Positions 8,610-19,677 are shown, counted from the stretch's first letter. The stretch: 64,000 nucleotides of DNA from Azospirillum sp. TSH58 (GCF_003119115.1 NZ_CP022364.1:1140501-1204500), one strand, 5' to 3'. Translations and numbers: made by a program. The notes: generated by a model not told the origin, from the sequence alone.

Positions 8610-9293
8610 TTAGCGGGCCAGCCCGATCAGCGCGCGGACGGTTTTCTCGGCACCCTCGGCGATCTGCGCGAGGCTGGCGTCCAGCATGTAGCAGGGGGAG
8701 GTCACGACCTTCAGCCGCCGGTCGGTCACGATCCCGCCATGGCCGGTGACGCTGTGCTTCGCCCCCAGGCTCTCCAGCGCGGCGGCGGTCCCGGCGTCGG
8801 AGCCGATGGTGAGTTCGACCCCCTCCGCGCCGAACAGCCTGGCCAGGATGGCCGGGGCGATGCACAGGGCGCCGATGGGCTTGCCGGCGTCGCGCATCGC
8901 GCGCACGGCCGTCTCGACGTCCGGGTTGACCGTGCAGTCCGCGCCCTTGAAGGCGAAGTCGCACAGGTTCTTGGCCGCGCCGAAGCCGCCGGGGAAGATC
9001 AGCGCGTCCACCGCGGCGGCGTCGAAGGTCGCGAGGTCGGCGACCTTGCCGCGGGCGATGCGGGCGGACTCGGCCAGCACGTTGCGGGTCTCCGCCGCCT
9101 CCTCGCCGGTCAGGTGGTTGACGACATGGGCCTGCGGGACGTCGGGGGCGAAGCACACGGCCTCCGCCCCGGCGCGGCTGATCGCCAGCAGGGTGCACAC
9201 CGCCTCGTGAATCTCCGCCCCGTCATAGACGCCGCAGCCCGAGAGCACGACCGCGATCCGCAACGGCCTGTCCGTCACCGGTGTTTCCGCCAT
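8610..9293 (-). CDS. elbB: ElbB-type DJ-1/PfpI glyoxalase-like protein (iaaC position)
   Basis: 227 residues of the DJ-1/PfpI superfamily: [20 protein letters not shown] at the N-terminus, [12 protein letters not shown], and the nucleophile-elbow Cys in [14 protein letters not shown]. This is the ElbB/ES1 group (sigma cross-reacting protein 27A), with weak glyoxalase activity reported in E. coli. A strong AAGGAGG site precedes the ATG. It follows ipdC by 100 bases on the same strand. In Azospirillum the gene in this position has been called iaaC and linked to negative control of indole-acetic acid production; that role is from memory of the literature, not visible here. Confidence 0.88.
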   Translation of the reverse strand: MAETPVTDRPLRIAVVLSGCGVYDGAEIHEAVCTLLAISRAGAEAVCFAPDVPQAHVVNHLTGEEAAETRNVLAESARIARGKVADLATFDAAAVDALIFPGGFGAAKNLCDFAFKGADCTVNPDVETAVRAMRDAGKPIGALCIAPAILARLFGAEGVELTIGSDAGTAAALESLGAKHSVTGHGGIVTDRRLKVVTSPCYMLDASLAQIAEGAEKTVRALIGLAR

Positions 9294-9334
9294 GGCTGAG
9301 TCCTCCTTGTCCGCTTTTTGGGGTCCCGCCCCGG

Positions 9335-9364
9335 TGGGGAAGGGTTGCCGGGAACCCTACCCCA
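9335..9364 (-). terminator. hairpin between ipdC and elbB
   Basis: TGGGGAAGGGTT pairs with AACCCTACCCCA (one A-A mismatch) around a 6-base loop. It has no U-tract, so it may only weaken read-through from ipdC into elbB or stabilise the ipdC mRNA end. Confidence 0.45.
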
Positions 9365-9393
9365 CGGCCGAGCCCACGCCTACCCCCCCGCCC

Positions 9394-11031
9394 CTACTCG
9401 CGGGGCGCGGCGTGCAGACGCTTCTGCCCTTGGACGAAGCGGGCCAGCGTGTCAGACAGCACGCCGCGCGGGATCATCGCCTCGATCAGCTGGAAGCGCC
9501 CACGCGTGGCGAAGGCCTTGTCCAGCGCCGCCTTCAGCTCCGCCCGCGTGCGCACGCGGACGCCGTCGCCGCCCATGCCTGCCGCCATGTCGGCGAAGCG
9601 CCAGTCGTCCAGGTCGTTGAAGGCGGATTCGGGCTGGAAGGTGCGCAGCATCTCCCAGCTGGCGTTGTTGAACAGGATCACGATGGGGTCGATGCCAAGG
9701 CGTCGGCAGTTGCCAAGCTCCCAGCCGGTCATCTGGAAGGCGCCGTCGCCGACCACCGTCAGGATGCGCTTGCCGCCCGACACGCACTGCGCCCCGATGC
9801 CCGCCGGCACGCCGAAGCCCATGCCCGCGTAATAGCCCGGCGCCATCAGACCGGCGTCGATCATGTCCATGGCGGTGAACAGGCAGTCGCCCATGTCCGC
9901 GGCGATCAGCAGCGGCTCCTGCCCGGCGCGGACGCGGTCGTTGACGGCGCGGGCGATGTCCATCGGGGCGATCGGCTCGCCGTCCGCCTGAAGCCCCGTG
10001 GGGCAGGCGTGGGGTTCCTTGCCGCGGGTCGTCCGGTCGGACGGCGGCAGCCGCTCCAGCAGCGCGTCGACCAGCCCGTCCAGCGGGATGTCGGCGTAGG
10101 TGTGATAGCCCAGCGTCACCGCCCGGTCGAAGGCGTGGATGGTCTTGCGCAGGTCGATCTTGCGCTGGGACACCGCGAAGTTGGTGTCGCTGAGGATGGC
10201 GCCGAGCAGGAACAGCCCGTCCGACTCCTCGACCAGCCGGGTGATCTCCGCGTCGCCCGCGACGCCGATGTAGGTGCCGAGCGGCGGGGTCGGCGCGTCG
10301 GCCAGCAGACCGCGCCCCATGAAGGTGGTGACCACCGGCACGCCCAGCCGCTGCGCCAGCTCCGCCACCTTGGCCTCCAGCCCGTAGCGGCGGACCTCGA
10401 CGCAGACCATCAGCACCGGCGACGTGGCCGCGCGCATCGCCGCCAGCACCTCGTCGGCGCAGGCGGCCAGCGCGTCGCGGTCCACCGGCCATGCGGGGTC
10501 GTCGCCCACCGGCTCGACCTCGGCGTTGACCATGTTGCGGGGGATTTCCAGATAGACCGGGCGCGACAGGGCGCGGGCGGCGCCCAGCACGCGGGCGATC
10601 TCCGCCGGGGCCTTGGCCGGGTCGTCCAGCCGGGCCTGGGCCACGGTGATCTCCTTGAACACCTGGAACTGCGTGTCCAGCGTGCGGCCCTGGTGGTGCA
10701 GCAGCAGGCCGGCGTTGCCCTCCGTCGTGCCCGGCGCGCCGGAGATGACCACGACCGGCGACTTCTCGGCGTAGGCGCCGGCCACCGCGTTCACCATGTT
10801 GAAGGCGCCCGCCCCGTAGGTGACCGCCGCCACCCCCAGCGTCGAACTGTAGCGCGCCGCCGCGTCCGCCGCGAAGCCCACCGCCGGCTCGTGGCTCAGC
10901 GTGTGGAGCGGCAGGATTTGCGTTTCCTCCGCCACCTTGAAGAAGGGCAAGGCGAAATCGCCCGGAATCCCGAACATGGCCTGTGCGCCGCGATCCTTCA
11001 GCGCGCGCAGCAGGGCTTCGGCCAGCTTCAT
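9394..11031 (-). CDS. ipdC: indole-3-pyruvate / phenylpyruvate decarboxylase
   Basis: 545 residues, the length of the Azospirillum brasilense enzyme of known structure, and the sequence agrees with it throughout as far as I remember it. It is a thiamine diphosphate enzyme: the N-terminal Glu that activates the cofactor lies in [10 protein letters not shown], and the cofactor-binding GDG...NN block is [13 protein letters not shown]...LFNNASWE. It decarboxylates indole-3-pyruvate to indole-3-acetaldehyde, the key step of bacterial auxin synthesis, and acts on phenylpyruvate. The start is the ATG whose [13 protein letters not shown]-terminus matches the known protein. The promoter carries the auxin-response palindrome; gltX is divergent and elbB lies downstream. 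Confidence 0.97.
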   Translation of the reverse strand: MKLAEALLRALKDRGAQAMFGIPGDFALPFFKVAEETQILPLHTLSHEPAVGFAADAAARYSSTLGVAAVTYGAGAFNMVNAVAGAYAEKSPVVVISGAPGTTEGNAGLLLHHQGRTLDTQFQVFKEITVAQARLDDPAKAPAEIARVLGAARALSRPVYLEIPRNMVNAEVEPVGDDPAWPVDRDALAACADEVLAAMRAATSPVLMVCVEVRRYGLEAKVAELAQRLGVPVVTTFMGRGLLADAPTPPLGTYIGVAGDAEITRLVEESDGLFLLGAILSDTNFAVSQRKIDLRKTIHAFDRAVTLGYHTYADIPLDGLVDALLERLPPSDRTTRGKEPHACPTGLQADGEPIAPMDIARAVNDRVRAGQEPLLIAADMGDCLFTAMDMIDAGLMAPGYYAGMGFGVPAGIGAQCVSGGKRILTVVGDGAFQMTGWELGNCRRLGIDPIVILFNNASWEMLRTFQPESAFNDLDDWRFADMAAGMGGDGVRVRTRAELKAALDKAFATRGRFQLIEAMIPRGVLSDTLARFVQGQKRLHAAPRE

Positions 11032-11116
11032 GGCCGCTCTCCCGTTCCAATTGGTTTCGCGGGCCGAAAACCCGCACAGGAGGACAGCATCGCCTCCGCC
11101 ACCGCTCCGCGCAAGA

Positions 11117-11136
11117 ATTGTTTCATTCGAAACAAT
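11117..11136. promoter_or_regulatory. auxin-responsive-type palindrome (AuxRE) in the ipdC promoter
   Basis: Perfect 8-base inverted repeat ATTGTTTC-ATTC-GAAACAAT, 86 bases upstream of the ipdC start. The TGTTTC half resembles the plant auxin element TGTCNC, and an element of this kind has been described in the Azospirillum ipdC promoter as required for auxin induction. Confidence 0.8.
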
Positions 11137-11292
11137 CCATTTGCGCCGGAAATTGTGGAGGGGTGGCACAGGGACTGGCCGCCAAAGGCGACAGGCCCCG
11201 CGGCGCCCCCTTGGCATCTGATGGGCGTCTTTCGGAGCGGCGCGCGGCGTGCTACGACTGCCGCCCTGTCCCGACTTTCGAATGATGCCCGC

Positions 11293-12636
11293 ATGTCCGT
11301 CGCCGTCCGCTTCGCCCCCAGCCCGACCGGTCTCCTGCATGTCGGCAACGTGCGCCTCGCGCTCGTCAACTGGCTGTTCGCGCGCAAGGCGGGCGGCAAT
11401 TTCCTGCTGCGCCTCGACGACACGGACGAGGAGCGCTCCAAGCCGGAATACGCGGAGGGGATCGAGCGGGACCTGACCTGGCTCGGCCTGACCTGGGACC
11501 GCTTCGCGCGGGAAAGCGACCGCTATGGCCGCTACGACGCGGTGGCGGCGGCGCTGAAGGCGTCCGGCCGGCTCTACCCCTGCTACGAGACGCCGGAGGA
11601 GCTGAACCTCAAGCGCGCCAGCCTGGTTTCGCAGGGCCGCCCGCCGATCTACGACCGGGCGGCCCTCCGCCTGGGCGACGCCGACCGCACCCGCCTGGAA
11701 GCGGAGGGGCGCAAGCCGCACTGGCGCTTCAAGCTGGAGCACACGCCGGTCGAATGGACCGACCTCGTGCGCGGGCCGGTGCATTTCGAAGGGTCCGCGC
11801 TCAGCGATCCCGTGCTGATCCGCGAGGACGGCCGCCCGCTCTACACCCTGACCAGCGTGGTGGACGACGCCGACCTCGCCATCACCCACGTCATCCGGGG
11901 CGAGGACCACGTCGCCAACACCGCGGTGCAGATCCAGATCTTCGAGGCGGTTGGCGGGGCCGTTCCGGTCTTCGCCCATCTGCCGCTGCTGACCGACGCG
12001 ACGGGACAGGGCCTGTCCAAGCGGCTGGGCAGCCTGTCCGTGGCCAGCTTGCGCGAAGAGGAGGGGATCGAGCCGATGGCGCTGGCCAGCCTGCTCGCCA
12101 AGCTCGGCACCTCCGACGCCATCGAGCCGCGGCTGACGCTGGACGAGCTGGTGGCCGAGTTCGACATCGCCAAGGTGTCCCGCGCCACCCCGAAATTCGA
12201 TCCGGAGGAACTGCTGCGGCTGAACGCCCGCATCCTCCATCTGCTGCCCTTCGAGCGGGTGTCTGAGGAGCTGGCCGCGCTCGGCCTGGCGGAGGCCGAC
12301 GCCGCCTTCTGGGAGGCGGTGCGCCCCAACCTGTCGCGGGTCGCGGAGGCCCGCGACTGGTGGGCGGTGACCCACGCCCCGGTCGCCCCGGCGGCGGACG
12401 ATCCCGCCTTCCTGGCCGAGGCGGCGGCCCTGCTGCCGGAGGAGCCGTGGGACCTCTCCACCTGGGGCACCTGGACGGGTGCGGTGAAGGCGAAGACGGG
12501 TCGGAAGGGCAAGGATTTGTTCCTCCCCCTGCGCCGCGCCCTCACCGGGCGGGACCATGGACCGGAGTTGAAGAACCTGCTACCCCTGATCGGCCGAACC
12601 CGCGCGGAAAAGCGCCTCGCGGGAGAGACGGCCTAG
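11293..12636 (+). CDS. gltX: glutamate--tRNA ligase
   Basis: 447 residues, class I synthetase. HIGH-like motif [15 protein letters not shown] near the N-terminus, the Rossmann-fold LDDTDEERS block, and the KLSKR-type loop as GLSKRLGSL. It charges tRNA-Glu, or possibly tRNA-Gln for later amidation, since alphaproteobacteria often carry two GltX proteins. The start is ATG 11293; a long open frame continues upstream through the ipdC region but reads as an antisense shadow. It is divergent from ipdC with a shared 261-base control region and is followed by cysS. Confidence 0.95.
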   Translation: MSVAVRFAPSPTGLLHVGNVRLALVNWLFARKAGGNFLLRLDDTDEERSKPEYAEGIERDLTWLGLTWDRFARESDRYGRYDAVAAALKASGRLYPCYETPEELNLKRASLVSQGRPPIYDRAALRLGDADRTRLEAEGRKPHWRFKLEHTPVEWTDLVRGPVHFEGSALSDPVLIREDGRPLYTLTSVVDDADLAITHVIRGEDHVANTAVQIQIFEAVGGAVPVFAHLPLLTDATGQGLSKRLGSLSVASLREEEGIEPMALASLLAKLGTSDAIEPRLTLDELVAEFDIAKVSRATPKFDPEELLRLNARILHLLPFERVSEELAALGLAEADAAFWEAVRPNLSRVAEARDWWAVTHAPVAPAADDPAFLAEAAALLPEEPWDLSTWGTWTGAVKAKTGRKGKDLFLPLRRALTGRDHGPELKNLLPLIGRTRAEKRLAGETA

Positions 12637-12640
12637 AATC

Positions 12641-12757
12641 CCTTCTCCCCCCTGGGGAGAAGGTTAGGATGAGGGGGCGGCCGAAAGGCCGGAAAAGCCC
12701 TGCAAGGGGCCGGCGTTTCCCCCTCACCCCGACCCTCTCCCCGGAGGGGAGAGGGGG
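12641..12757. repeat. mosaic palindromic intergenic repeat
   Basis: Two hairpins, CCTTCTCCCC-CCT-GGGGAGAAGG (12641-12663) and CCCTCTCCCC-GGA-GGGGAGAGGG (12733-12755), flank a third imperfect pairing (GGTTAGGATGAGGGGG with CCCCCTCACCCCGACC, 13 of 16). The whole can fold as a cruciform. Elements of this CCCTCTCCC type are widespread in high-GC bacterial intergenic regions. Confidence 0.7.
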
Positions 12758-12790
12758 ATTTGGAAGACCCCATACAGGAGACATGGCGCC

Positions 12791-14164
12791 GTGCCGCTGG
12801 ACCTCTACAACACGCTGACCCGCCGCAAGGAACGCTTCGAGCCGATGAGTCCGGACCGGGTGGGCATGTATGTGTGTGGACCCACGGTCTACGACACCGC
12901 GCACATCGGCAACGCCCGCCCGGTGGTGGTGTTCGACCTGCTGTTCCGGCTGCTGCGGCGGCTGTACCCGGCGGTGACCTACGTCCGCAACATCACCGAC
13001 GTGGACGACAAGATCATCGACCGCTCGCGCGACAGCGGGGAGCCGATCGAGGCGCTGACCAAGCGCACCGCCGACCTCTACCATGCCGACATGGACGCGC
13101 TGAACGCGCTGCGCCCGACCATCGAGCCGCGCGCCACGCACCACATCTCGCACATGGTCGCGCTGATCGGCCTGCTGATCGAGCGCGGCCACGCCTATGC
13201 CGCGGAAGGGCACGTGCTGTTCTCCGTGCCGTCGATGGCGGAGTACGGGCAGCTCTCCCGCCGCTCGCTGGACGAGTTGATCGCCGGCGCCCGCGTCGAG
13301 GTCGCCCCCTACAAGCGCGACTCCTCCGACTTCGTGCTGTGGAAGCCGAGCGCCGCCGACCAGCCCGGCTGGGACAGCCCGTGGGGCCGCGGCCGGCCGG
13401 GCTGGCACATCGAATGCTCGGCCATGGCCAAGGAGCATCTCGGCGTCACCTTCGACATCCACGGCGGCGGGCTGGACCTGATCTTCCCGCATCATGAGAA
13501 CGAGATCGCCCAGAGCCGTTGCGCCCATGACGGCGAGCCGCTGGCCCGCTACTGGGTCCACAACGGCTTCGTCACCGTCGAGGGCGAGAAGATGTCCAAG
13601 TCGCTGGGCAACTTCTTCACCGTGCACGAGCTGCTGGACGAGTTCCCCGGCGAGGCCATCCGCCTGACGCTGATGAGCGCCCATTACCGCCAGCCGCTCG
13701 ACTTCACCCGCGAGGGTCTGAAGCAGTCCAAGGCGACGCTCGACCGCTGGTACCAGGCGCTGCGCGGCGACCCGGCCCCGGCGGACGCCGAACTGCCCTT
13801 CGACGTCTTGGCCGCGCTGGAGGACGACCTCAACAGCCCGCTCGCCATCTCCCACCTGCACGAGCTGGCCTCGGCAGTCAACAAGGCGACAAGTGACGCC
13901 GGGAAGGCCGCCGCCAAGGGCGCCCTGCGCGCCGCGGGCGAGGCGCTGGGCCTGCTCCAGCAGGACCCGGAGGCGTGGTTCCGCTGGGCGCCGAAGGGGG
14001 CCGCCGCCCTGTCCGACACCGACATCCAGCAGCGCATCGACGACCGCTTGGCCGCCCGCAAGGCCAAGAACTACGCGGAGGCCGACCGCATCCGCAAGGA
14101 GCTGGCCGACCTCGGCATCGTCCTGGAAGACGGCCCGCAGGGCACGACCTGGAAGCGCGCCTGA
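12791..14164 (+). CDS. cysS: cysteine--tRNA ligase
   Basis: 457 residues. The zinc-site Cys and HIGH-like motif appear as [18 protein letters not shown], the second zinc ligand region as [11 protein letters not shown], the HHENEIAQS block is intact, and KMSKS is [12 protein letters not shown]. It attaches cysteine to tRNA-Cys. Start is GTG 12791, 10 bases after a CAGGAG site; the ATG at 12783 is out of frame. It probably forms a unit with gltX, although the palindromic repeat between them may uncouple expression. Confidence 0.96.
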   Translation: MPLDLYNTLTRRKERFEPMSPDRVGMYVCGPTVYDTAHIGNARPVVVFDLLFRLLRRLYPAVTYVRNITDVDDKIIDRSRDSGEPIEALTKRTADLYHADMDALNALRPTIEPRATHHISHMVALIGLLIERGHAYAAEGHVLFSVPSMAEYGQLSRRSLDELIAGARVEVAPYKRDSSDFVLWKPSAADQPGWDSPWGRGRPGWHIECSAMAKEHLGVTFDIHGGGLDLIFPHHENEIAQSRCAHDGEPLARYWVHNGFVTVEGEKMSKSLGNFFTVHELLDEFPGEAIRLTLMSAHYRQPLDFTREGLKQSKATLDRWYQALRGDPAPADAELPFDVLAALEDDLNSPLAISHLHELASAVNKATSDAGKAAAKGALRAAGEALGLLQQDPEAWFRWAPKGAAALSDTDIQQRIDDRLAARKAKNYAEADRIRKELADLGIVLEDGPQGTTWKRA

Positions 14165-14211
14165 ACGCCCTGCCGGCGTTCATTGCCCGCCTTCATCGGA
14201 TGAATGGTTCG

Positions 14212-14259
14212 TCGGATGAGTGGAGGCCGCGGATGGAACCGCGGTCTTCGCTCATCCGA
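14212..14259. terminator. stem-loop downstream of cysS
   Basis: TCGGATGAG (14212-14220) pairs with CTCATCCGA (14251-14259), with an inner CCGCGG/CCGCGG pairing. It lies 48 bases after the cysS stop. The CGGATGA motif recurs on the other side of the DUF779 gene. Confidence 0.45.
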
Positions 14260-14295
14260 AGGTCCAAGGAACCGCTCTCTCCCACGCAACGAAAA

Positions 14296-14325
14296 AGGCG
14301 CCTTCCGCCGTCGCGGAAGGCGCCT
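14296..14325 (-). terminator. rho-independent terminator for the DUF779 gene
   Basis: Perfect 13-base stem AGGCGCCTTCCGC / GCGGAAGGCGCCT with a 4-base loop. An A-run at 14292-14296 gives a U-tract on the minus strand, so it best serves the minus-strand gene ending at 14453. Confidence 0.75.
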
Positions 14326-14452
14326 GAGTTCGGTTCCATATGCACCACCACGCGGGGGAGCCGGTCTGAACACGGATCAGACCGCCCGCAGGCCGTGCCG
14401 ACTGGGAAAGTCCCAAAGTCGAATCCTGAATACCGCATTCCACGAAACAGCG

Positions 14453-14836
14453 CTATGCTTTTTTCGTCATATCGCCAGGATCGGACCGCAGCGCCTCCAC
14501 CTCGCCATCGGAGAACAGGCGGGAGCGGGTGAGGAAGCGCACGCCCTCCGGCGCCTCCAGCGAGAAGCTGGCGCCGCGGCCCGGCACCACGTCGATGATG
14601 AGCTGGGTGTGCGACCAGTACTCGAACTGCGCCGCCCCCATGTAGAAGGGACAGCCGCCGATCTCGCCCAGCCGGACGTCCTGCCCGCCGGGGCGGAACT
14701 CCCCGTCCATGAAACACATCGGCGCGCTGCCGTCGCAGCAGCCGCCGGACTGGTGAAAGAACAGCGGCCCGTAAAGCCCGCGCAGCTTTTCGATCAGCGC
14801 CAGGGCCGCCGGTGTGGCGACGACTCGTTCGACCAT
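14453..14836 (-). CDS. DUF779 domain protein
   Basis: 127 residues with conserved Cys and His features (FFHQSGGCCDGSAPMCF, then GGCPFYMGAAQFEYWSHT). This family is commonly encoded beside aldehyde dehydrogenases of the ExaC/AldB type; the same pair occurs here with a 97-base gap. The molecular role is unknown; the Cys-rich motif hints at metal or thiol chemistry. The ATG at 14836 is preceded by GGGAG; the frame is open for 24 codons further upstream but without a ribosome site. Confidence 0.85.
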   Translation of the reverse strand: MVERVVATPAALALIEKLRGLYGPLFFHQSGGCCDGSAPMCFMDGEFRPGGQDVRLGEIGGCPFYMGAAQFEYWSHTQLIIDVVPGRGASFSLEAPEGVRFLTRSRLFSDGEVEALRSDPGDMTKKA

Positions 14837-14933
14837 GGGCGGACGCTCCCGAATGAATGGCCTGTCGGATGAGAAAAAGGGCCGGAGGCCGAATGGCCGC
14901 CGGCCCAAGGTCGTCAGGGAGGAGACAGGATGC

Positions 14934-16454
<1,521 letters not shown>

Positions 16455-16708
16455 GGCGGTTTCCTCCCGAAGCGGATTGCCCGAAACTGAATGTCGCGGA
16501 ATGGCGTTTGGCGGGTTGTGCGCCCTGTGTCCGTTCGTCCGATGATCGGTAGCCGTCACAGCGCCCCGCCGTTATCGCGGTTTCGGGGAAGGCCGGTAAA
16601 TTCGACTTTGGTTGCAGACGCCGGGAGGTTCAGATTCGGGACTGACCGCCGGGCGGCAGATGATACCTTGGGCGGAGACCAATCCGTTTCCCGGCGAGAT
16701 CCCAGGAC

Positions 16709-17116
16709 ATGACGACCGACATCCGGCTGCGTTTCCTCCACCCCTCCGGCGCCATCGGCCCCGGCAAGGTGTCCCTGCTGGAGGAGATCGACCGCACCGG
16801 CTCGATCTCCGCGGCGGCGCGGGCGCTCGGCATGTCCTTCCGCCGCGCGTGGTTCCTGGTGGAAACCATGAACTCCGCCTTCCGCGAGCCGGTGGTGCGC
16901 ACCAACGTCGGCGGACGCGAGGGCGGCGGGACCGGCCTCACCGCCTTCGGGCAGGAGGTGATCGCCCGCTACCGCCGCATGGAGGAGGAGGCCCGCCGCG
17001 CCGCGGCACCCCACCTCGCCTGGCTGGACGAGGCGCTGAAGCCGGAGGCGGCGCTTGAAAAAGGCGCGGACTCCGCTGGTCCAAAGTCCAATGGCCCGGA
17101 CTCCGGCGATCCGTAA
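16709..17116 (+). CDS. ModE-type winged helix-turn-helix regulator (DNA-binding domain only)
   Basis: 135 residues. The core IDRTGSISAAARALGMSFRR is the helix-turn-helix of the ModE N-terminal domain, followed by TNVGGREGGGTGLTAFGQEV, the wing region. The molybdate-binding C-terminal domains are absent; the tail is low-complexity. Such short ModE-like regulators often control a neighbouring gene; being divergent from the aldehyde dehydrogenase makes that pair the likely target. The 254-base shared region shows no clear operator. Confidence 0.82.
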   Translation: MTTDIRLRFLHPSGAIGPGKVSLLEEIDRTGSISAAARALGMSFRRAWFLVETMNSAFREPVVRTNVGGREGGGTGLTAFGQEVIARYRRMEEEARRAAAPHLAWLDEALKPEAALEKGADSAGPKSNGPDSGDP

Positions 17117-17174
17117 AGTCTCCCTTCGACGCCGCGACCTTCCGCCGCGGCGAAACGAAGGAGGCCCCCGACCC

Positions 17175-17570
17175 ATGCGCACCGCCGCCCGCTCCGCTGC
17201 CCCCATAGCCTTGGCCGCCCTGGTCCTTCTCGCCGCGGCGCCGCTCCCGGCCCTGGCCGACGGCGACCCGGCGAACGGCGAGAAGCTGTTCCGCCAGTGC
17301 AAGGCCTGCCACACGGTGGAGGCGGGAAAGAACCGCGTCGGCCCCACGCTGCACGGGCTGTTCGGGCGCAAGGCCGGCACGGTGGACACCTACGCCAACT
17401 ACTCCGAGGGGCTGAAGGCGTCGGGCATCGCGTGGGACGCCAAGACGCTCGACCCCTATCTCGCCAACCCGAAGGCGGTCATCGCCGACAGCCGCATGGC
17501 CTTCGCCGGGGTGGCGAAGCCGGAGGACCGGGCCGACCTGATCGCCTATCTGGAATCCGCGACGAAGTGA
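17175..17570 (+). CDS. class I c-type cytochrome
   Basis: 131 residues with a signal peptide (RTAARSAAPIALAALVLLAAAPLPALA). One haem-binding site CKACH near residue 41, NRVGPTLHGLFGRKAG around the proline side, and the methionine ligand in DSRMAFAG. It is a small periplasmic electron carrier of the c2/c550 kind. ATG 17175 was chosen because it starts the signal peptide; the longer frame upstream overlaps the regulator gene. Tandem 16-base repeats lie right after its stop. Confidence 0.9.
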   Translation: MRTAARSAAPIALAALVLLAAAPLPALADGDPANGEKLFRQCKACHTVEAGKNRVGPTLHGLFGRKAGTVDTYANYSEGLKASGIAWDAKTLDPYLANPKAVIADSRMAFAGVAKPEDRADLIAYLESATK

Positions 17571-17578
17571 GCGTCAGC

Positions 17579-17626
17579 GGGACGGGAACCGGGCGGGACG
17601 GGAACCGGGCGGGACGGGAACCGGGA
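17579..17626 (+). repeat. three tandem 16-base repeats
   Basis: GGGACGGGAACCGGGC occurs three times in a row; the last copy ends in A instead of C. It sits between the cytochrome stop and the next small gene. Confidence 0.85.
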
Positions 17627-17674
17627 CCGCGCCAGCCTGTTGCCCGGTTTCCTTCCCGCAGCCGGAGACCGGCC

Positions 17675-17920
17675 ATGACCGACGATACCGCAAGGCAAAA
17701 GGACGCCGAGCCCAAGGACATTCACAAGACCGACATCGAGCCTCTCTGCGACGAGCAGAGCGGCGGCGGCGGCTCCAACCCGGACACGCGCTACCGCGGC
17801 ATGCCCGGCGGCCATCCCGGCGGGTCCCGCGACGGCGACTGCGATCCGGTGGCCCGCGCCGACCCCGAGAAGGCGGAGCCGGACACCGCCGAATCCGGGA
17901 GCAAGCCCGCGTCCCGCTAG
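17675..17920 (+). CDS. small hydrophilic protein of unknown function
   Basis: 81 residues, rich in Asp, Glu, Gly, Pro and Ser, with no membrane segment or recognised domain. A GGAG site lies 8 bases before the ATG. The Cys-containing motifs IEPLCDEQSGGGGSN and GDCDPVARADPEK are the only features of note. It is probably disordered. The reading is moderately supported by the ribosome site and by its place in a co-directional run of genes. Confidence 0.55.
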   Translation: MTDDTARQKDAEPKDIHKTDIEPLCDEQSGGGGSNPDTRYRGMPGGHPGGSRDGDCDPVARADPEKAEPDTAESGSKPASR

Positions 17921-18029
17921 GCCGATGGCTTAGCCTTTCCGGAGCCGCCCCGAATTGGTCGTAGCCGCTGGCCCGGCCGCCCGCTAAAAGAAGGGCTTCC
18001 TCACCGGCACAACACGGGCTGCGACCGGC

Positions 18030-18608
18030 ATGCTGAAGCGCCTTTACGACTGGACGATGGCCAAGGCGGCCTCGAAGAACGCCACCACCTGGCTGGCGGG
18101 GGTTTCCTTCGCGGAAAGCTCCTTCTTCCCGATCCCGCCGGACATCCTGATGGTGCCGATGGTGCTCGCCAACCGGCAGGCCGCGTGGCGGATCGCGACG
18201 ATCTGCACGCTGGCCTCGGTGGTGGGCGGCGTCGCCGGCTACATGATCGGCTACTTCCTGTACGAGGCCATCGGCAAGGCGGTCATCGACTTCTACCACC
18301 TGGAAGCCCAGTTCGAGACGCTGCGCCATACCTTCGTCGAATACGGCGCGGAAATTCTCATCATCAAGGGCATGACGCCCATCCCCTACAAGCTGCTGAC
18401 CATCACCGCGGGCGTGGCGAAGCTGAACATCTGGGTGTTCATCGGCGCCTCGATCCTGTCGCGGGCCATCCGCTTCTATCTGGTCGCCGCCCTGCTCTAC
18501 TGGTTCGGGGAGCCGGTGCGCGCCTTCATCGAGAAGCGGCTGACGCTGGTCACCACCGCCTTCGCCGTCGCGCTGATCGGCGGCTTCCTGGCGATCAAGC
18601 TGATCTGA
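18030..18608 (+). CDS. YqaA-family VTT/DedA-like membrane protein
   Basis: 192 residues with four to five membrane segments. Motifs typical of the DedA/VTT fold are visible: FAESSFFPIPPDILMVPM (re-entrant loop with Glu and Pro), VVGGVAGYMIGYFLYEAIGK, and the second re-entrant region KGMTPIPYKLLTITAGVAKL. YqaA proteins are relatives of DedA lipid scramblase/flippase proteins that support membrane and envelope homeostasis. The exact role of the YqaA branch is not settled. It stands alone upstream of the SDR gene. Confidence 0.88.
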   Translation: MLKRLYDWTMAKAASKNATTWLAGVSFAESSFFPIPPDILMVPMVLANRQAAWRIATICTLASVVGGVAGYMIGYFLYEAIGKAVIDFYHLEAQFETLRHTFVEYGAEILIIKGMTPIPYKLLTITAGVAKLNIWVFIGASILSRAIRFYLVAALLYWFGEPVRAFIEKRLTLVTTAFAVALIGGFLAIKLI

Positions 18609-18693
18609 TCCACCCCGAATTCACCATGGGACCGCGACGCCGGACCGTCCTGTCCTGTTGATGCCGCATCGAGGCGTCGATGGGAGAAGACGA

Positions 18694-19677
18694 ATGGACA
18701 GCGTGCGCGGGGCCGTGGTGGTCATAACCGGCGCGTCGAGCGGGATCGGGCGGGCCACCGCCCTGACCTTCGCGCGGGAGGGCGCCCGGCTGGTGCTGGC
18801 CGCCCGGCGGGAGGCCCTGCTCGGCGAGGTCGCCGAGGAATGCCGGGAGCTGGGCGGCGAAGCCGAGGTGGTGCCCACCGACGTCACCGACGCCCAGGCG
18901 GTCCTCCGGCTGGCCAACCGGGCGATGCAGCTGTTCGGCGGCATCGACGTCTGGGTGAGCAACGCCGGGGTCGGGGCCGTCGGGCGGTTCGAGGACACGC
19001 CGCTGGAGGCGCACCGCCGCGTCGTCGAGACCAACCTGTTCGGCCCGCTATACAGCGCCCACGCCGTCCTGCCGCTGTTCCGCCGGCAGGGCCACGGGGT
19101 CCTCATCAACACGGTGTCGGTCGGGGCCTGGGCGCCCGCCCCCTACGCCGCCGCCTACGCCGCCAGCAAGTTCGGGCTGGAGGGGCTTCTCGAAAGCCTG
19201 CGGGCGGAGCTGGTCGACGCGCCGGGCGTCCATGTCTGCGGCGTCTATCCCTTCTTCACCGACACGCCGGGCATGTCCCACGGCGCCAACTACACCGGCC
19301 ATCAGCTGGACGCGGAAAGCCCCTTCTACGGCGACCCGCAGGACGTGGCGGACACCGTGCTGGCCGTGGCCCTGCGCCCGCGCGCCCAGGCGATGGTCGG
19401 GGCGATGACCCCGCTGACCCGGCTGGGACACGCGGTGGCGCCGCGCCTGATGGAGAAGATCGCCGGCCACGGCGCCCACCGCCATTTCAGCCGGACCCCG
19501 CCCGCCGCGGCGAGCGACGGCAACCTGTTCACCCCGGTGGAGCGCGGCCGCGGCGTCACCGGCGGCTTCCGAACCCCGCCGCCCGGCTGGGTGTCGCCGC
19601 TGCTCGTCGCCGGGGTCGCGGCCGCTGCGGCGGCGGCCTACGCCGGCTACGCGCGGAGCAAAAACGGAAACCACTGA
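18694..19677 (+). CDS. short-chain dehydrogenase/reductase with C-terminal membrane anchor
   Basis: 327 residues. The NAD(P)-binding TGASSGIGRATAL motif, the NAG motif (VSNAGVGAV) and the catalytic YAAAYAASKFG (Tyr and Lys) are present. A single helix near the end (VSPLLVAGVAAAAAAAYAGYA) should anchor it to the membrane. This type, resembling DltE/YbbO-like SDRs, has unknown substrates. ATG 18694 follows GGGAGAAG. Confidence 0.88.
   Translation: MDSVRGAVVVITGASSGIGRATALTFAREGARLVLAARREALLGEVAEECRELGGEAEVVPTDVTDAQAVLRLANRAMQLFGGIDVWVSNAGVGAVGRFEDTPLEAHRRVVETNLFGPLYSAHAVLPLFRRQGHGVLINTVSVGAWAPAPYAAAYAASKFGLEGLLESLRAELVDAPGVHVCGVYPFFTDTPGMSHGANYTGHQLDAESPFYGDPQDVADTVLAVALRPRAQAMVGAMTPLTRLGHAVAPRLMEKIAGHGAHRHFSRTPPAAASDGNLFTPVERGRGVTGGFRTPPPGWVSPLLVAGVAAAAAAAYAGYARSKNGNH

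Noticed and set aside
9292..11292. Long N-terminal extension in frame with gltX across ipdC
   Set aside because: GltX similarity begins at ATG 11293, and the upstream part is antisense to ipdC.
11032..12558. N-terminal extension of ipdC on the minus strand through gltX
   Set aside because: The known enzyme length of 545 residues fits ATG 11031.
16455..16708. Sigma-54 promoter for the aldehyde dehydrogenase
   Set aside because: No GG-N10-GC element with the right consensus on the relevant strand.
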